Below are positions 45,674 through 56,601 of a DNA stretch of 64,000 nucleotides, piece after piece. The stretch is from Pollutimonas sp. M17 (GTDB lineage: Bacteria > Pseudomonadota > Gammaproteobacteria > Burkholderiales > Burkholderiaceae_B). The notes beneath the pieces are model-generated. The model was not told where the DNA came from, did not search any database, and saw only the letters and a program-made list of their open reading frames with translations. A program made the position numbers and the translations under genes. Positions within the stretch are counted from its first letter, which is position 1. Each line of letters opens with the position of its first letter. The stretch lies in the NCBI RefSeq assembly GCF_025836975.1, contig NZ_CP107548.1, positions 1,550,001 to 1,614,000 on the forward strand, given 5' to 3'.

Positions 45674-46550
45674 TACAGGCCAACGTGAACACCGACGCGC
45701 GCTCCATGCCCGAGCTGTTGCTGGTGGCGAACAAGCTCAGCAAACGCTTCGGCGGCTTGCAAGCCTTGTCGGATGTCAGCTTTTCCATTTGCAAGGGCGA
45801 TATCTACGGTCTGATCGGACCGAACGGGGCGGGCAAGACCACGCTGTTCAATGTGCTGACCAGCCTGTATGTGCCTGAATCGGGCACATGCAATTTCATG
45901 GGACATCAGCTTACGCGCCTGAAGCCGCATGAAATCGCCATCGTCGGCTTGGCGCGCACCTTCCAGAACATACGCCTGTTCGGCAGTCTCAGCGCCATCG
46001 AGAACGTGATGATAGGGCGCCATATCCGCACTCGTGCGGGCGTGTACGGCGCCATCACGCGCAACAAGGCGACGCGCGACGAAGAGGCCGCGATCGAGCG
46101 TCGCGCGCACGAGCTGCTCGAGTACGTGGGCATCGGCGAACGGGCCAACGATGTGGCCAGTTCGCTGCCGTATGGCGATCAGCGCCGCTTGGAGATCGCC
46201 CGGGCGCTGGCCACCGATCCCGCCCTGCTGGCCCTGGACGAACCGGCGGCCGGCATGAACGCGTCGGAAACCGTGGTGCTGCGCCGCCTGATCGAGAAGA
46301 TCCGCGACGACGGGGTCACGGTGCTGCTGATCGAGCACGACATGAAGCTGGTCATGGGCTTGTGCAATCGCGTGCTGGTGCTGGAATACGGCAAGGTGCT
46401 GGCCGAGGGCAAGCCGGCCGAGGTCCAGCGCAATCCCAAGGTCATCGAGGCTTATCTTGGCGCAGGCGCGGCGGAGCATACGCCCGCCGCGCCCGCGGGG
46501 CGCATTGCGGATCAGGCGCCGGCCGCGGGCGACAAGGACGGGGAGCTTTC

Positions 46551-46554
<4 letters not shown>
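45670..46554 (+). CDS. livG: Branched-chain amino acid ABC transporter ATP-binding protein LivG
   Basis: A 294-residue ATPase with start at the ATG overlapping the livM stop. Walker A GPNGAGKTT is near residue 55, the signature segment YGDQRRLEIARAL near 170, and Walker B ALLALDEPAAGMN near 188. The C-terminal tail after EVQRNPKVIEAYLG is about 30 residues of Ala/Pro/Gly-rich sequence, longer than usual. The stop overlaps livF. Confidence 0.96.
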
Positions 46555-47285
<731 letters not shown>

Positions 47286-47287
47286 CC

Positions 47288-47309
47288 GCGTTTTCGACTG
47301 GGTTCAGGT
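47288..47309 (+). repeat. Degenerate copy of the dispersed-repeat end sequence
   Basis: GCGTTTTCG, four extra bases, then GGTTCAGGT: the same two blocks as the repeat end GCATTTTCGGTTCAGGTG with one substitution and a short insertion. As in the two full copies it starts two bases past a stop codon, here livF. It may be chance; the position argues for relation. Confidence 0.35.
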
Positions 47310-47418
47310 ATTGAAATCGCACATGCTTGCTGCTGTATTCGATGACGAGAAAGCTATCGATCGATGTGGGTTGGGCTTGTGCTTGTCAGGCTTGGCTGTG
47401 CCGCTTTCGTTCTTGAGC

Positions 47419-47640
47419 GGGCGGGATGGCGGAGGCCGGGGCCTGCTCACCGTCCGCGGTCCCGTTCCGGGACTCCTCGCGTTTCCGGCCGCTGGCGGGG
47501 CGGCCGTGAAACTCGCGCGTCGGACAGCCATCGGCTGTCCGAAAGCGTCGCGCTCAAACAGTCACGGCCTTGCATCCCCGCCAGCGGCCGGAAACGCGAC
47601 GCTCCCGAATTCGCTGGCCCCGGCCTCCGCCATCCCGCCC
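47419..47640. repeat. 222-bp nested long inverted repeat in the livF/dut convergent gap
   Basis: Three nested perfect stems: 47419-47443 with 47616-47640 (25 bp), 47478-47500 with 47576-47598 (23 bp), and 47521-47529 with 47533-47541 (9 bp around ATC). The design equals module A of the dispersed repeat, but the sequence differs. No gene is seen between livF and 47743. It could act as a bidirectional terminator, a structured RNA, or the remnant of a mobile hairpin element. Confidence 0.75.
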
Positions 47641-47742
47641 TTGCGGCAAGTGCTGATGACGATTACTGGCATGGGTCGATATATTTCCTGATATGCGGTT
47701 TGCCACCGAGCATCATCGGGGTTTATTGAAGGGGCTAGGCCA

Positions 47743-47886
47743 ATGAGTATTCAACACTTTGCACGTGTCAATGATGTCAGCGAAGATGCTCCGGAAATAG
47801 AGATTCCTACGGCTGAGGCTCTTGATTTCCGCGTCAGAATAAAAGCGCGATTCAAGCCAGGCCATGCAGCGCCAATTTCCAGCTAG
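47743..47886 (+). CDS. Possible small ORF, 47 residues, unknown
   Basis: ATG preceded by AAGGGG at nine bases; the product begins MSIQHFARVNDVSEDAPEIE and ends in a basic stretch (VRIKARFKPGH). Composition is less GC-rich in third positions than the neighbours. I do not recognise a family. It could be a decayed N-terminal gene fragment or a spurious frame between livF and dut. Confidence 0.3.
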   Translation: MSIQHFARVNDVSEDAPEIEIPTAEALDFRVRIKARFKPGHAAPISS

Positions 47887-47928
47887 GCGCAGAACGAGCC
47901 AGCCCTCAGCCTGATCTCCGCAACGGGA

Positions 47929-48378
47929 TCAGCCGCGCCCCGTGCTACCGAATCCGCCAGCCCCGCGTGCGCTGTCCTCGAACTCGTCGACAATCTCGAA
48001 CTCGATCTGCTGCACCGGCACCACCACCAGTTGCGCCAGGCGGTCCATCGGTTGCAGCGTAAAGTCCTGCTGGCCGCGATTCCATACCGACACCATCAGC
48101 GGGCCCTGGTAATCCGAATCGATCAGGCCCACCAAATTGCCCAGTACGATACCGTGCTTATGCCCCAGGCCAGAACGCGGCAGAATCATGGCTGCGTAGG
48201 CCGGATCGGCGATATGGATGGATAGGCCCGTGGGCACCAGTTCCGTCGCACCCGGCGGCAAGGACAGCGGGGCATCCACGCAGGCCCGCAAATCCAGGCC
48301 GGCGGAGCCGCTGGTTGCGTAGGCCGGCAGATAGTCGTTCATGCGCGGGTCCAGAATCTTCAGTGCAATTTTTCTCAT
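47929..48378 (-). CDS. dut: dUTP diphosphatase
   Basis: Hydrolyses dUTP to dUMP, keeping uracil out of DNA and supplying thymidylate synthesis. The 149-residue trimeric-type enzyme shows all five motifs: [42 protein letters not shown] and the C-terminal [10 protein letters not shown]. The ATG at 48378 is preferred over an upstream frame extension. It follows coaBC on the same strand with a gap of 187 bases. Confidence 0.97.
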   Translation of the reverse strand: MRKIALKILDPRMNDYLPAYATSGSAGLDLRACVDAPLSLPPGATELVPTGLSIHIADPAYAAMILPRSGLGHKHGIVLGNLVGLIDSDYQGPLMVSVWNRGQQDFTLQPMDRLAQLVVVPVQQIEFEIVDEFEDSARGAGGFGSTGRG

Positions 48379-48565
48379 GGTTTTTACTTTCTTGATGGAA
48401 CTCGGTTTCTGTGATGCGCCATTGTATGCGTTGAGAGCGCCACCGGTGGTGGCGATTGCGATGCAACGCTGGCCATGGGGAAGCAAGGGCATAGGCGATC
48501 AAACCCATGCCATATGCTCCGGCGCTGGCGTTGCGTTGCGTTGCGATTCGTCGCCGTACTTCGTA

Positions 48566-49774
48566 TCAGGGTGTGGGTTTGCCAGGCAGTTTGCGGGCAA
48601 TCGCCGTGATCAACTCTCGCGCCGCCGCCAGTTTGCCAAGGATAGGCAGGGCGGTATGCCCGGCATCGTCGAACAGGACTAGCTCTGTTTCGTCGGCGTT
48701 CATCGCCTGCTGGGCCAGGTTGCCGACCAGCAGGGGCACGCCCTTGCGCTTGCGCTTGGCTTCCGCGTATTCCAGCAGGTTTTCGGTTTCGGCGGCAAAG
48801 CCCACGCAGTACGGGCCCGAGGGCATGCGGGCCACTTCGGCCAGGATGTCGGGGTTGGCCTCGAATTCCAATTGGGGCGCCTTGCCGTCCGCCTGTTTCT
48901 TCAGCTTGCTGCCGCTGGCGTTCACGACCCGCCAGTCGGCCACCGCCGCCACCGAAATGAACACGTCGGCGTCGCGGGCCTCGTTCATGACGGCGGCATG
49001 CATCTGCGCCGCGCTTTCGATGGCGACGCGCTCCACCTGGTAGGGCGCGGGCAGGGCCGTGGGGCCGGACACCAGGACGACCTGGGCGCCGGCTTCGCGG
49101 GCGGCCCGGGCGATGGCGTAGCCCATCTTGCCGGAAGAACGGTTGGTGATGACCCGGACGGGATCGATTTTTTCGGAGGTGGGGCCGGCGGTGATGAGCA
49201 CCCGCTTTCCGCGCAGCGGCTTGGGCTGGAAGAAGGCGATGAGCTCCGCCAGCAACTCGTGAGGTTCCAGCATCCGGCCGCTGCCGATCTCGCCGCAAGC
49301 CTGGTTGCCTTCGGCGGGCCCGAGGATGACGGCGCCGTCCGCCTTGATCTGCGCCACATTGCGCTGAGTGGCCGGATGCAGCCACATTTCGCGGTTCATC
49401 GCCGGAGCCACCAGCAGGGGGCAGTTGCCCTTGGCCACGCACAGCGTGGACAGCAGGTCGTCGGCCAGGCCATGGGCCAGCTTGGCGATGAAATCGGTGC
49501 TGGCCGGCGCGATGACGATGGCGTCGGCGCCGCGCGTCAGGTTGATGTGCGCCATGTTGTTGGGCACCCGGGCATCCCAGGCATCCAGGTACACCGGCCG
49601 GCCCGACAGCGCCTGCATGGTGGTCGAGCCGATGAAATGCGTGGCGGCTTCCGTCATGACCACGTCTGCAACGGCGCCCTGATCCTGCGCCCGCCGCAGG
49701 AACTCGGCCACCTTGTAGCAGGCGATGCCGCCGGTCAGGCCCAGCACAATACGTTTGTCGGCAAGTTCAAGCAT
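48566..49774 (-). CDS. coaBC: Bifunctional phosphopantothenoylcysteine decarboxylase / phosphopantothenate--cysteine ligase
   Basis: Catalyses two successive steps of coenzyme A synthesis. The 402-residue protein has the FMN-binding CoaC domain (residues 1-185; KRIVLGLTGGIACYKVAEFLRRA, catalytic His in TEAATHFIG, and NREMW region) and the CoaB ligase domain (KRVLITAGPTSEKIDPVRVITNRSSGKMG from about 190; AAVADWRV near 285). The ATG at 49774 gives the usual start. It belongs to the ribF-ileS-lspA-coaBC-dut run. Confidence 0.97.
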   Translation of the reverse strand: MLELADKRIVLGLTGGIACYKVAEFLRRAQDQGAVADVVMTEAATHFIGSTTMQALSGRPVYLDAWDARVPNNMAHINLTRGADAIVIAPASTDFIAKLAHGLADDLLSTLCVAKGNCPLLVAPAMNREMWLHPATQRNVAQIKADGAVILGPAEGNQACGEIGSGRMLEPHELLAELIAFFQPKPLRGKRVLITAGPTSEKIDPVRVITNRSSGKMGYAIARAAREAGAQVVLVSGPTALPAPYQVERVAIESAAQMHAAVMNEARDADVFISVAAVADWRVVNASGSKLKKQADGKAPQLEFEANPDILAEVARMPSGPYCVGFAAETENLLEYAEAKRKRKGVPLLVGNLAQQAMNADETELVLFDDAGHTALPILGKLAAARELITAIARKLPGKPTP

Positions 49775-49803
49775 GGGCGTGCGCCATTCAGCGTTAAGTG
49801 GGT

Positions 49804-50340
49804 TCAAGCCGATTTCCGGGACTTGTTCTTTTCCTGGCGCATGCGGCGCAATTCGTCGCACACCAGCAGGACGGCCCCGCAGGTGATGGAAACGTCCGCC
49901 ACGTTGAACGCCGGAAAATACCAACTATCCCAATAAAACAGCAAAAAATCAATGACGTGTCCGTGCTGGATGCGGTCGATGACATTGCCTATGGCTCCGC
50001 CCAGTATGCACATGAGGGATGCGCAAAACAGGGTTTGCCCCGGATTGCGTCGCAGCAAATGGATGATGAGCCCCGTGGCCCCCAGCGCGATGGCCGTGAA
50101 CAGCCAGCGCTGCCAGCCCTGGCCATCGGCCAGGAAGCTGAATGCGGCGCCGGGGTTGTACAGCAGGGTGAAGTCGAAGAAGGGCAGCAGATGCCAGCGT
50201 TCGCCGTAGCTCAGATGGCTGTCGAAGTAGATCTTCGTGACCTGGTCAAGCGCGATGATGGCCAGCGCGCCCAGCATCCACGCCCAGAAGCGCGAGGCCT
50301 TAGGGCGTGGGGCGGGGTGGCCGGGACTTGCGCTAGGCAT
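49804..50340 (-). CDS. lspA: Lipoprotein signal peptidase (signal peptidase II)
   Basis: Inner-membrane aspartyl protease that cleaves prolipoproteins. At 178 residues with four transmembrane helices it is typical. The catalytic Asp pair is in [19 protein letters not shown] and [11 protein letters not shown]. The N-terminus overlaps the ileS stop by 8 bases, showing coupling. Gene order ileS-lspA is widely conserved. Confidence 0.97.
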   Translation of the reverse strand: MPSASPGHPAPRPKASRFWAWMLGALAIIALDQVTKIYFDSHLSYGERWHLLPFFDFTLLYNPGAAFSFLADGQGWQRWLFTAIALGATGLIIHLLRRNPGQTLFCASLMCILGGAIGNVIDRIQHGHVIDFLLFYWDSWYFPAFNVADVSITCGAVLLVCDELRRMRQEKNKSRKSA

Positions 50341-53173
50341 GCCGGCGCGGCTCGCCCTGGCCGAACAGGTTGTCGACGCAGCGTCCGCAAAGAGTGGGGT
50401 GCTGCGGGTCTGTGCCGACGTCGTGGCGATGATGCCAGCAGCGTTCGCATTTCTCTTCCCTGGTCGGCGTGACCTGTATGCGCAACTCCCCTTCGGCCGC
50501 GTGCAGCGTGGCGCGCGATACGATCAGCACGAAACGCAGGTCCTCGCCCAGGCTGGCCAGCAGCGCGTGGTCGCTGCCGGAGGCATGCACATCCAGTTCC
50601 GCCGCCAGCGACGAGCCGATGTCGCCCGTGCTGCGCACTTCCTCGATCTTGCGCATGGCTTCGGCGCGGATCTCGCGCAGGCGGGCCCACTTTTCGCGCA
50701 GCGGGACTTCGTCGGGCAGCGCCGGAACGGCGTGGAACAGCCCGGTGAATATGCTGGGGACGTCGCTGTTTCCGGTATGCAGGTCTTTCCAGGCTTCTTC
50801 CGCGGTGAAGGACAGAATGGGCGCCATCAGCTTGAGCAGCGCATGCGTGATGTGATGGATGGCCGTCTGGGCGGAGCGGCGCGCCAGGCTGGTCTTGCCG
50901 GCCGTGTACAGCCGGTCTTTTAGTACGTCCAGGTAGAAGGCGCCCAGGTCCTCGGAACAGAATATCTGCAGGCGCGACACCGCGGGATGGAATTCGTAGC
51001 GCTGGAAGTTGGCCAGGACTTCGGCCTGCATGGCGGAGGTCATGGCCAGCGCGTAGCGGTCGATTTCGATCATGTCCTCGAGCGCCACCGCATCGCTTGC
51101 CGGATCGAAGTCCCGCAGGTTGCCCAGCAGGAACTTGAGCGTATTGCGTATGCGGCGATAGCCCTCGACGACGCGCTTGAGGATTTCGTCGGAAATCGAC
51201 AGCTCGCCGGAATAGTCGGTGGATGCCGTCCACAGGCGCAGGATCTCGGCGCCCAAAGAATCGGAAACCTTCTGCGGAGCGATGACGTTGCCGACCGACT
51301 TGCTCATCTTGCGGCCCTGGCCGTCGACCACGAAGCCGTGCGTCAGCAAGGCCTTGTAAGGCGGCCGCCCGTACAGCATGCAGCCCGTCAGCAGCGAGGA
51401 GTGGAACCAGCCGCGGTGCTGGTCCGAGCCTTCCAGGTAAAGGTCGGCGGGCCAGGCCAGTTCGTCGGCATGCGAACCCTTGACGCTGTGGTCCTGGCCG
51501 CCCAGCACCGTGGCGTGGGTCGTGCCGGAATCGAACCACACGTCCAGCGTGTCGCGGTTCTTTTCGTAAAGAGCGGCTTCGTCGCCCAGCAGTTCGGCCG
51601 GGTCCAGCGATTGCCAGGCCTCGATGCCGTGCTGCTCGATGCGCTGCGCGACCTGCTCCATGAGCTCGACCGTGCGCGGATGCAGTTCGCCGGTTTCCTT
51701 GTGCACGAAGAAGGCCATGGGCACGCCCCATTGGCGCTGGCGGGACAAGGTCCAGTCGGGCCGGTTGGCGATCATGGCGTGCAGGCGCGCGCGGCCCCAG
51801 GCCGGGTAGAACTCGGTGTTGTCTATGCCTTCCAGCGCCGTCTCGCGCAGAGTCCTGCCGGATTTGGGCTGGCGGTCCATGCCGGCGAACCACTGGCTGG
51901 TGGCGCGATAGATGATGGGGGTCTTGTGGCGCCAGCAATGCATGTAGCTGTGCAGCAGGGGCTCCGTGTGCAGCAGGCTGCCGGCCAGCTTCAGGGCTTC
52001 GACGATGACGGGGTTGGCTTTCCATATCATCTGGCCGCCGAACAGCGGCAGGCTTTCGGCATAGTGGCCGTCGCCCATGACCGGGCTGATGATCTGGTCG
52101 TCCTTCAGGCCGTGGGCCTTGCACGAAACAAAGTCTTCGATGCCGTAGGCGGGCGCGGAGTGCACGACGCCCGTGCCGCTATCCAGCGTCACATAGTCGC
52201 CCAGGTAGACGGGGGACAGGCGCCGATAGCCTTCGTGCGCTTCGTACAGAGGGTGCCGGAATTCCAGCCCGGACAGCGCTTCGCCTTTGGCGGTGGCAAC
52301 GATGTTTCCGGACAGCTTCCATTCTGCCAGGCAGGTTTCGACGCGGTCCTTGGCCAGCAGCAGCATGGGTCCGGTGCTGCGCGCCTCGTCCAGCTTGACC
52401 AGGGCGTACTCGAAGTCCGGATGGACGTTCAGCGCCTGGTTGGCGGGTATGGTCCAGGGCGTCGTGGTCCAGATCACGATGGCCCCGTCGTCGACCTGGG
52501 GCAGGCCGAAGGCTTGCGCCAGCCTGGCCTTGTCGTCGAACTTGAAGGCCACGTGGATGGACGGGTCCTTGCGGTCGGCGTATTCGACCTCGGCTTCCGC
52601 CAGGGCGGAGCCGCAGTCGAAACACCAGTTCACCGGCTTCAGGCCGCGAAACACATAGCCCTTTTCAAGAATGCGCGCCAGGGCACGCAACTCGTCCGCT
52701 TCATTGCTGAAGTTCATGGTCAGATAGGGGCGGTCCCAGTCGCCCAGCACGCCCAGTCGCTTGAAATCCCGGCGCTGGCGGTCGATCTGCTCCAGCGCGT
52801 AGGCGCGCGCCTTGGCCTGGACTTCGGCCACCGGCAGATGCTTGCCGTATTTCTTCTCGATCTGGATCTCGATGGGCATGCCGTGGCAATCCCAGCCCGG
52901 CACATAGACGGCATCGTAGCCGGCCATGGCGCGGCTCTTGACGATGATGTCCTTGAGTATCTTGTTGACGGCGTGGCCGATATGGATGTCGCCGTTGGCA
53001 TAGGGCGGGCCGTCATGCAGTACGAATTTCGGTCTTCCTTTGCTGGCAGCGCGTATGGCTGCGTAAACCTTTTTTTCTTCCCACTCGGCCACCCAGCCGG
53101 GCTCGCGCTTGGCCAGATCGCCGCGCATGGGAAAAGGAGTGTCGGGCAAATTTAAGGTGTTTCTATAGTCCAT
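50333..53173 (-). CDS. ileS: Isoleucyl-tRNA synthetase
   Basis: Charges tRNA-Ile, with editing against Val. The 946-residue class I enzyme shows the HIGH motif in [13 protein letters not shown] (near residue 60), the CP1 editing domain ([16 protein letters not shown] near 330), KMSKS in [10 protein letters not shown] (near 610) and a C-terminal zinc ribbon (CERCWHH..CGRC). It is the proteobacterial type. The ATG at 53173 lies inside the last codons of ribF, an 11-base overlap; the frame remains open 12 codons further. Confidence 0.97.
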   Translation of the reverse strand: MDYRNTLNLPDTPFPMRGDLAKREPGWVAEWEEKKVYAAIRAASKGRPKFVLHDGPPYANGDIHIGHAVNKILKDIIVKSRAMAGYDAVYVPGWDCHGMPIEIQIEKKYGKHLPVAEVQAKARAYALEQIDRQRRDFKRLGVLGDWDRPYLTMNFSNEADELRALARILEKGYVFRGLKPVNWCFDCGSALAEAEVEYADRKDPSIHVAFKFDDKARLAQAFGLPQVDDGAIVIWTTTPWTIPANQALNVHPDFEYALVKLDEARSTGPMLLLAKDRVETCLAEWKLSGNIVATAKGEALSGLEFRHPLYEAHEGYRRLSPVYLGDYVTLDSGTGVVHSAPAYGIEDFVSCKAHGLKDDQIISPVMGDGHYAESLPLFGGQMIWKANPVIVEALKLAGSLLHTEPLLHSYMHCWRHKTPIIYRATSQWFAGMDRQPKSGRTLRETALEGIDNTEFYPAWGRARLHAMIANRPDWTLSRQRQWGVPMAFFVHKETGELHPRTVELMEQVAQRIEQHGIEAWQSLDPAELLGDEAALYEKNRDTLDVWFDSGTTHATVLGGQDHSVKGSHADELAWPADLYLEGSDQHRGWFHSSLLTGCMLYGRPPYKALLTHGFVVDGQGRKMSKSVGNVIAPQKVSDSLGAEILRLWTASTDYSGELSISDEILKRVVEGYRRIRNTLKFLLGNLRDFDPASDAVALEDMIEIDRYALAMTSAMQAEVLANFQRYEFHPAVSRLQIFCSEDLGAFYLDVLKDRLYTAGKTSLARRSAQTAIHHITHALLKLMAPILSFTAEEAWKDLHTGNSDVPSIFTGLFHAVPALPDEVPLREKWARLREIRAEAMRKIEEVRSTGDIGSSLAAELDVHASGSDHALLASLGEDLRFVLIVSRATLHAAEGELRIQVTPTREEKCERCWHHRHDVGTDPQHPTLCGRCVDNLFGQGEPRRHA

Positions 53174-54128
53174 GGAAGGCGAAATAGTCGCGAGCGCTTT
53201 GCGCATCATTGTCGATGGCGGCGATCATAGTGGGAAGGTCGGGGAATTTTTCTTCGTCCCGCAGATACTCGAGGAATTCAATACACGTGAGTTTACCGTA
53301 TGCGTCCACCCGGCAGTCCAGCAGGTGGGTCTCCAGCATCAGGCGCCCGCCGTGCGAAATGGTGGGCCGCACGCCCAGGCTGGCCACGCCTTTGATGGGC
53401 TGGGGTCCCAGGCCGTGGGCGCGCACGATGTACACGCCGGATCGCAGGGCGCACTGGGCGGGCACGCGCAGGTTCAGCGTGGGATAGCCTATGCTGCGGC
53501 CCAGTTTCTGGCCGTGTATGACGTGTCCGCTGATGGAATAGGGCTGGCCGAGCAGATGTTCGGCGCGGTCCAGATTGCCCACGGCCAGGGCGGTGCGCAA
53601 CTCGGAGCTGGAAATGCGATGGCCGTGTTCGTCGGCCACGTCCGCGATGGTTTCGACCTGGAAGCCGAAGCGGCGGCCGGCGCTGCGCAACAGCTCGATG
53701 TCGCCGCTGCGCTTGTGGCCGTAGCGGAAGTCCTCGCCGACCAGCAGCCAGCGCGTGTTCAGTCCTTCCACCAGAAGGCGCTCGATGAAGTCCTGGGCCG
53801 ACATGTCGGCCAGCGTGTGGTTGAAGCGTTCGAGCACGATCTGGTCGACATGATGCCGCGCCAGGGCGGCCACCTTGTCGCGCAAGCTGCTGACCTGCGT
53901 GGGGATGAGTTCCGGACGCTGGCCGCGCCGGGCGAAATAGGCGCGCGGATGGGGTTCGAAGGTCATGACCGTGGCGGCCAGGCCATGTTCCCGGGCGTGC
54001 TGGCGGACCCGGCGCAAAATGGCCTGGTGGCCGCGATGGACGCCGTCGAAATTGCCTATCGTCACGGCGCTGGGGCGTTGGCTATCGTAGCGGGGAAGGC
54101 TGCGGTAAAGGGCGGGAGCGTTTTTCAC
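53163..54128 (-). CDS. ribF: Bifunctional riboflavin kinase / FAD synthetase
   Basis: Makes FMN and then FAD. The 321-residue protein has the N-terminal adenylyltransferase domain ([17 protein letters not shown] near residue 21; [19 protein letters not shown]) and the C-terminal riboflavin kinase domain ([15 protein letters not shown] near 208; ETHLLD..LYG region). It heads the ribF-ileS-lspA-coaBC-dut run. Only 20 bases separate its start from the divergent purN frame, so their promoters overlap or lie in the coding regions. Confidence 0.97.
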   Translation of the reverse strand: MKNAPALYRSLPRYDSQRPSAVTIGNFDGVHRGHQAILRRVRQHAREHGLAATVMTFEPHPRAYFARRGQRPELIPTQVSSLRDKVAALARHHVDQIVLERFNHTLADMSAQDFIERLLVEGLNTRWLLVGEDFRYGHKRSGDIELLRSAGRRFGFQVETIADVADEHGHRISSSELRTALAVGNLDRAEHLLGQPYSISGHVIHGQKLGRSIGYPTLNLRVPAQCALRSGVYIVRAHGLGPQPIKGVASLGVRPTISHGGRLMLETHLLDCRVDAYGKLTCIEFLEYLRDEEKFPDLPTMIAAIDNDAQSARDYFAFHGL

Positions 54129-54148
54129 ACCCGAGAGTTTACAATTTT

Positions 54149-54865
54149 GTGTTGCCTTACTCTGGAATTATCGTCTTGGATGCTTCTCTTCCTTCCGGCT
54201 GCCGCATTGTCGTCCTGATTTCGGGACGCGGTTCCAACATGCAGACCATCGTCAACACGGTGCGCGAACTCTCCCTGCCGGCGCAGGTCTGCGCCGTCGT
54301 CGCCAACAAGGCCGATGCCGGCGGGCTGGAGTGGGCCGCCGGGCAGGGCATCCCGACCCAGGTCGTGGCGCATCGCGATTACGCCACGCGCGAAGACTTC
54401 GATACCGCGCTGGCCGCCGCCGTCGATGCCCACCAGCCGCACTACGTCTTGCTGGCCGGTTTCATGCGGGTGCTGACCCCGGCCTTCGTGGAGCGCTTCA
54501 ATGGGCGCCTGATCAACATCCATCCGTCCCTGCTGCCGGCTTTTCCGGGATTGCACACGCATCAGCAGGCCCTGGCGACCGGCGTGCAATGGCATGGCTG
54601 CACCATCCATTTCGTTACCCCGGTGCTGGACCACGGTCCCATCGTCGCGCAGGGCATCGTCCCCGTGCTGGCCGACGACACGCCGGACGACCTGGCCGGC
54701 CGCGTCCTGAAGGTGGAACACCGCATGTACGCGGACGTGGTACGCTGGCTGGCCGAGGGGCGCGTATCGCTCGACGCCATGCAGCGCGTGCATGTGCGCG
54801 GCGTCGCCAGCCGCTCCTTCGTCCTGACGCAGCAAGGCGTCGCATCATCGGAAAGGTCGTCATGA
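54149..54865 (+). CDS. purN: Phosphoribosylglycinamide formyltransferase
   Basis: Third step of purine synthesis, formylating GAR with 10-formyl-THF. The frame encodes 238 residues from a GTG; other candidate starts are TTG at 54152 and TTG at 54176, the last giving a start close to the usual one before RIVVLISGRGSNMQ. Catalytic motifs: INIHPSLLPAFPG with the Asn-His pair (near residue 121) and GCTIHFVTPVLDHGPIVAQ with the catalytic Asp. The stop overlaps the next gene as ATGA. The start is not certain. Confidence 0.94.
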   Translation: MLPYSGIIVLDASLPSGCRIVVLISGRGSNMQTIVNTVRELSLPAQVCAVVANKADAGGLEWAAGQGIPTQVVAHRDYATREDFDTALAAAVDAHQPHYVLLAGFMRVLTPAFVERFNGRLINIHPSLLPAFPGLHTHQQALATGVQWHGCTIHFVTPVLDHGPIVAQGIVPVLADDTPDDLAGRVLKVEHRMYADVVRWLAEGRVSLDAMQRVHVRGVASRSFVLTQQGVASSERSS

Positions 54866-56397
54866 ACAACACCGACAAGCCGCGGCGCGCTTCCCGCGGC
54901 CGCGACACGCGCGAAGAGCGCGACCCCCGGCGGGAAAGCAGTACCGCCCGGCGCGCGGGCCGTCCCGCACGGCACGAAGGCGGCGCCTCCCGTCCGGAAG
55001 GCGCTGCGCCACGGCGAGAGGCCGGCGCTCCTCGGCGCGAGGGCGCTGCGCCCGCCGGTCGCCCCTACGTCATGGCGGCCGTGCGCATCGAACAGGTCCG
55101 CAGCGTGCTGGGCGAGATCCTGCAATGGGAATACCCGGCCGATGCCGCTTTGTCGCACTGGCTGCGCGCCCATCCCAAGCTGGGCATGCGCGATCGCGGC
55201 GAGGTGGCCGAAGCCGTCTTCGATGTGCTGCGCCATTTGCGCCGCTACCGGCAGTACGCCGAAAGCGGCAGCGGGCCCGCCGCCCGCCGCCTGGCCATCC
55301 TGGGCCTGGCATCGGTATTCGACAAATCGGTGCTGAACCAGGGCTTGTCGGAACAAGAGCAGCATTGGCTGGAGCACGTGCAGAAGATAGACGTGGCGGG
55401 CTTGTCCCGGGCAGTGCGCGACAGCCTTCCCGATTGGCTGGACGAGCGCCTCGCTGCGCTGGACAATCCCGATTCCCTGGTCCGGGCCCTGAACCAGACG
55501 GCGCCGCTGGACATACGGGTCAATCCCCTTAAGGCCGACCGCAAGGACATGCTCAAGCAATTGCGCGCCGGGCCCGCGCTGCGCTACGACCCGGAACCCA
55601 CGCCGCATTCTCCTTGGGGCATACGCCTGCAAGGCCGGCCCCCGGTGAATCGCTGGCCCATGTTCGAGAAGGGCGAAATCGAAGTCCAGGACGAAGGCAG
55701 CCAGATCCTGGCGGCGCTGGTCGCGCCCAAGCGCGGCGAGATGATCATCGATTATTGCGCCGGCGCCGGCGGCAAGACGCTGCTGCTGGGGGCGCTGATG
55801 CGTTCCACGGGCCGCCTCTATGCCTTCGATGTGTCGGCGGCGCGCCTGGCGCGGGCCAAGCCGCGCTTTGCCCGCAGCGGCCTGTCCAACATCGTGCCCG
55901 TGGTCATCGACCCCGACAACGATCAGCGGGTCAAGCGCCTGCGCGGCAAGGCGCACAGGGTTCTGGTCGACGCGCCGTGCAGCGGGCTGGGCACACTGCG
56001 GCGCAATCCCGACCTTAAATGGCGCCAGCATCCGGAGTCCCTGCAGGCGCTCTTGGAAACCCAGGCGCGCATCCTGCGGCAGGCGGCGCGTTGCGTCGCC
56101 CCGGGCGGCAGGCTGGTCTATGCCACCTGCAGCGTGCTGCCGGAGGAAAACGAGCAGCAGGTTGAGGCTTTTTTAGCTGAACATCCCGACTTTACCCTCC
56201 TGGATGCCGGCAAAATCGCCGCAGATCGTTGCGAAAATCTGACACAGGAAAGCCTGTATCTGCGCATGCGCCCGGACGTACACGGCACCGACGGTTTTTT
56301 CGCCGCCGTGCTGGAGCGGGCGAAGCCCGCCAATGCCGAAAAAGGCCTCACGACGCCCCAGGACGCCGCGCAAACGCCCAGCGAAGGGGAGCTGTAG
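54862..56397 (+). CDS. RsmB/NOP family 16S rRNA m5C methyltransferase-like protein
   Basis: SAM-dependent RNA cytosine-5 methyltransferase of 511 residues. Motif I region IDYCAGAGGKTLLLGALM is near residue 296, motif IV VDAPCSGLGTLRRNPD near 372 (catalytic Cys in APCSG) and motif VI ATCSVLPEENEQQVEAF near 420 with the second Cys. An NusB-like region precedes the catalytic domain. The first 65 residues are an Arg/Gly/Ala/Glu-rich low-complexity tail not seen in E. coli RsmB. Coupled to purN by an ATGA overlap. Confidence 0.9.
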   Translation: MNNTDKPRRASRGRDTREERDPRRESSTARRAGRPARHEGGASRPEGAAPRREAGAPRREGAAPAGRPYVMAAVRIEQVRSVLGEILQWEYPADAALSHWLRAHPKLGMRDRGEVAEAVFDVLRHLRRYRQYAESGSGPAARRLAILGLASVFDKSVLNQGLSEQEQHWLEHVQKIDVAGLSRAVRDSLPDWLDERLAALDNPDSLVRALNQTAPLDIRVNPLKADRKDMLKQLRAGPALRYDPEPTPHSPWGIRLQGRPPVNRWPMFEKGEIEVQDEGSQILAALVAPKRGEMIIDYCAGAGGKTLLLGALMRSTGRLYAFDVSAARLARAKPRFARSGLSNIVPVVIDPDNDQRVKRLRGKAHRVLVDAPCSGLGTLRRNPDLKWRQHPESLQALLETQARILRQAARCVAPGGRLVYATCSVLPEENEQQVEAFLAEHPDFTLLDAGKIAADRCENLTQESLYLRMRPDVHGTDGFFAAVLERAKPANAEKGLTTPQDAAQTPSEGEL

Positions 56398-56410
56398 TTT
56401 TATCCAGGAA

Positions 56411-56437
56411 AACGCCCTGGCAGCCTCCCAGGGCGTT
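56411..56437 (+). terminator. Hairpin after the RsmB-like gene
   Basis: AACGCCCTGG (56411-56420) and CCAGGGCGTT (56428-56437) form a perfect 10-bp stem with a 7-base loop, 13 bases past the stop. No T-run follows, so termination may need Rho. Confidence 0.45.
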
Positions 56438-56601
56438 CTACGGCGTACTGGGCCGCATCCCGGCCTGGAAAGACGCAAGGAATGGCGCGCCGAGCCGCGC
56501 CATTCTTGATTTTCATCAAAACTAAATTGAAATTCTGCTGTCATAAGCCTGACAACTGGGCTACACTTTTCTTTGTCTTAACATGAGGCCTTTACAGGTT
56601 T

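Noticed and set aside
48529-48545. Pentanucleotide repeat CGTTG x3.4 between coaBC and dut as a phase-variable tract
   Set aside because: Too few units for frequent slippage and not within a promoter or coding start that can be identified.
50987-53155. 722-codon plus-strand frame
   Set aside because: Antisense to ileS, whose catalytic motifs are intact; composition typical of a shadow frame.
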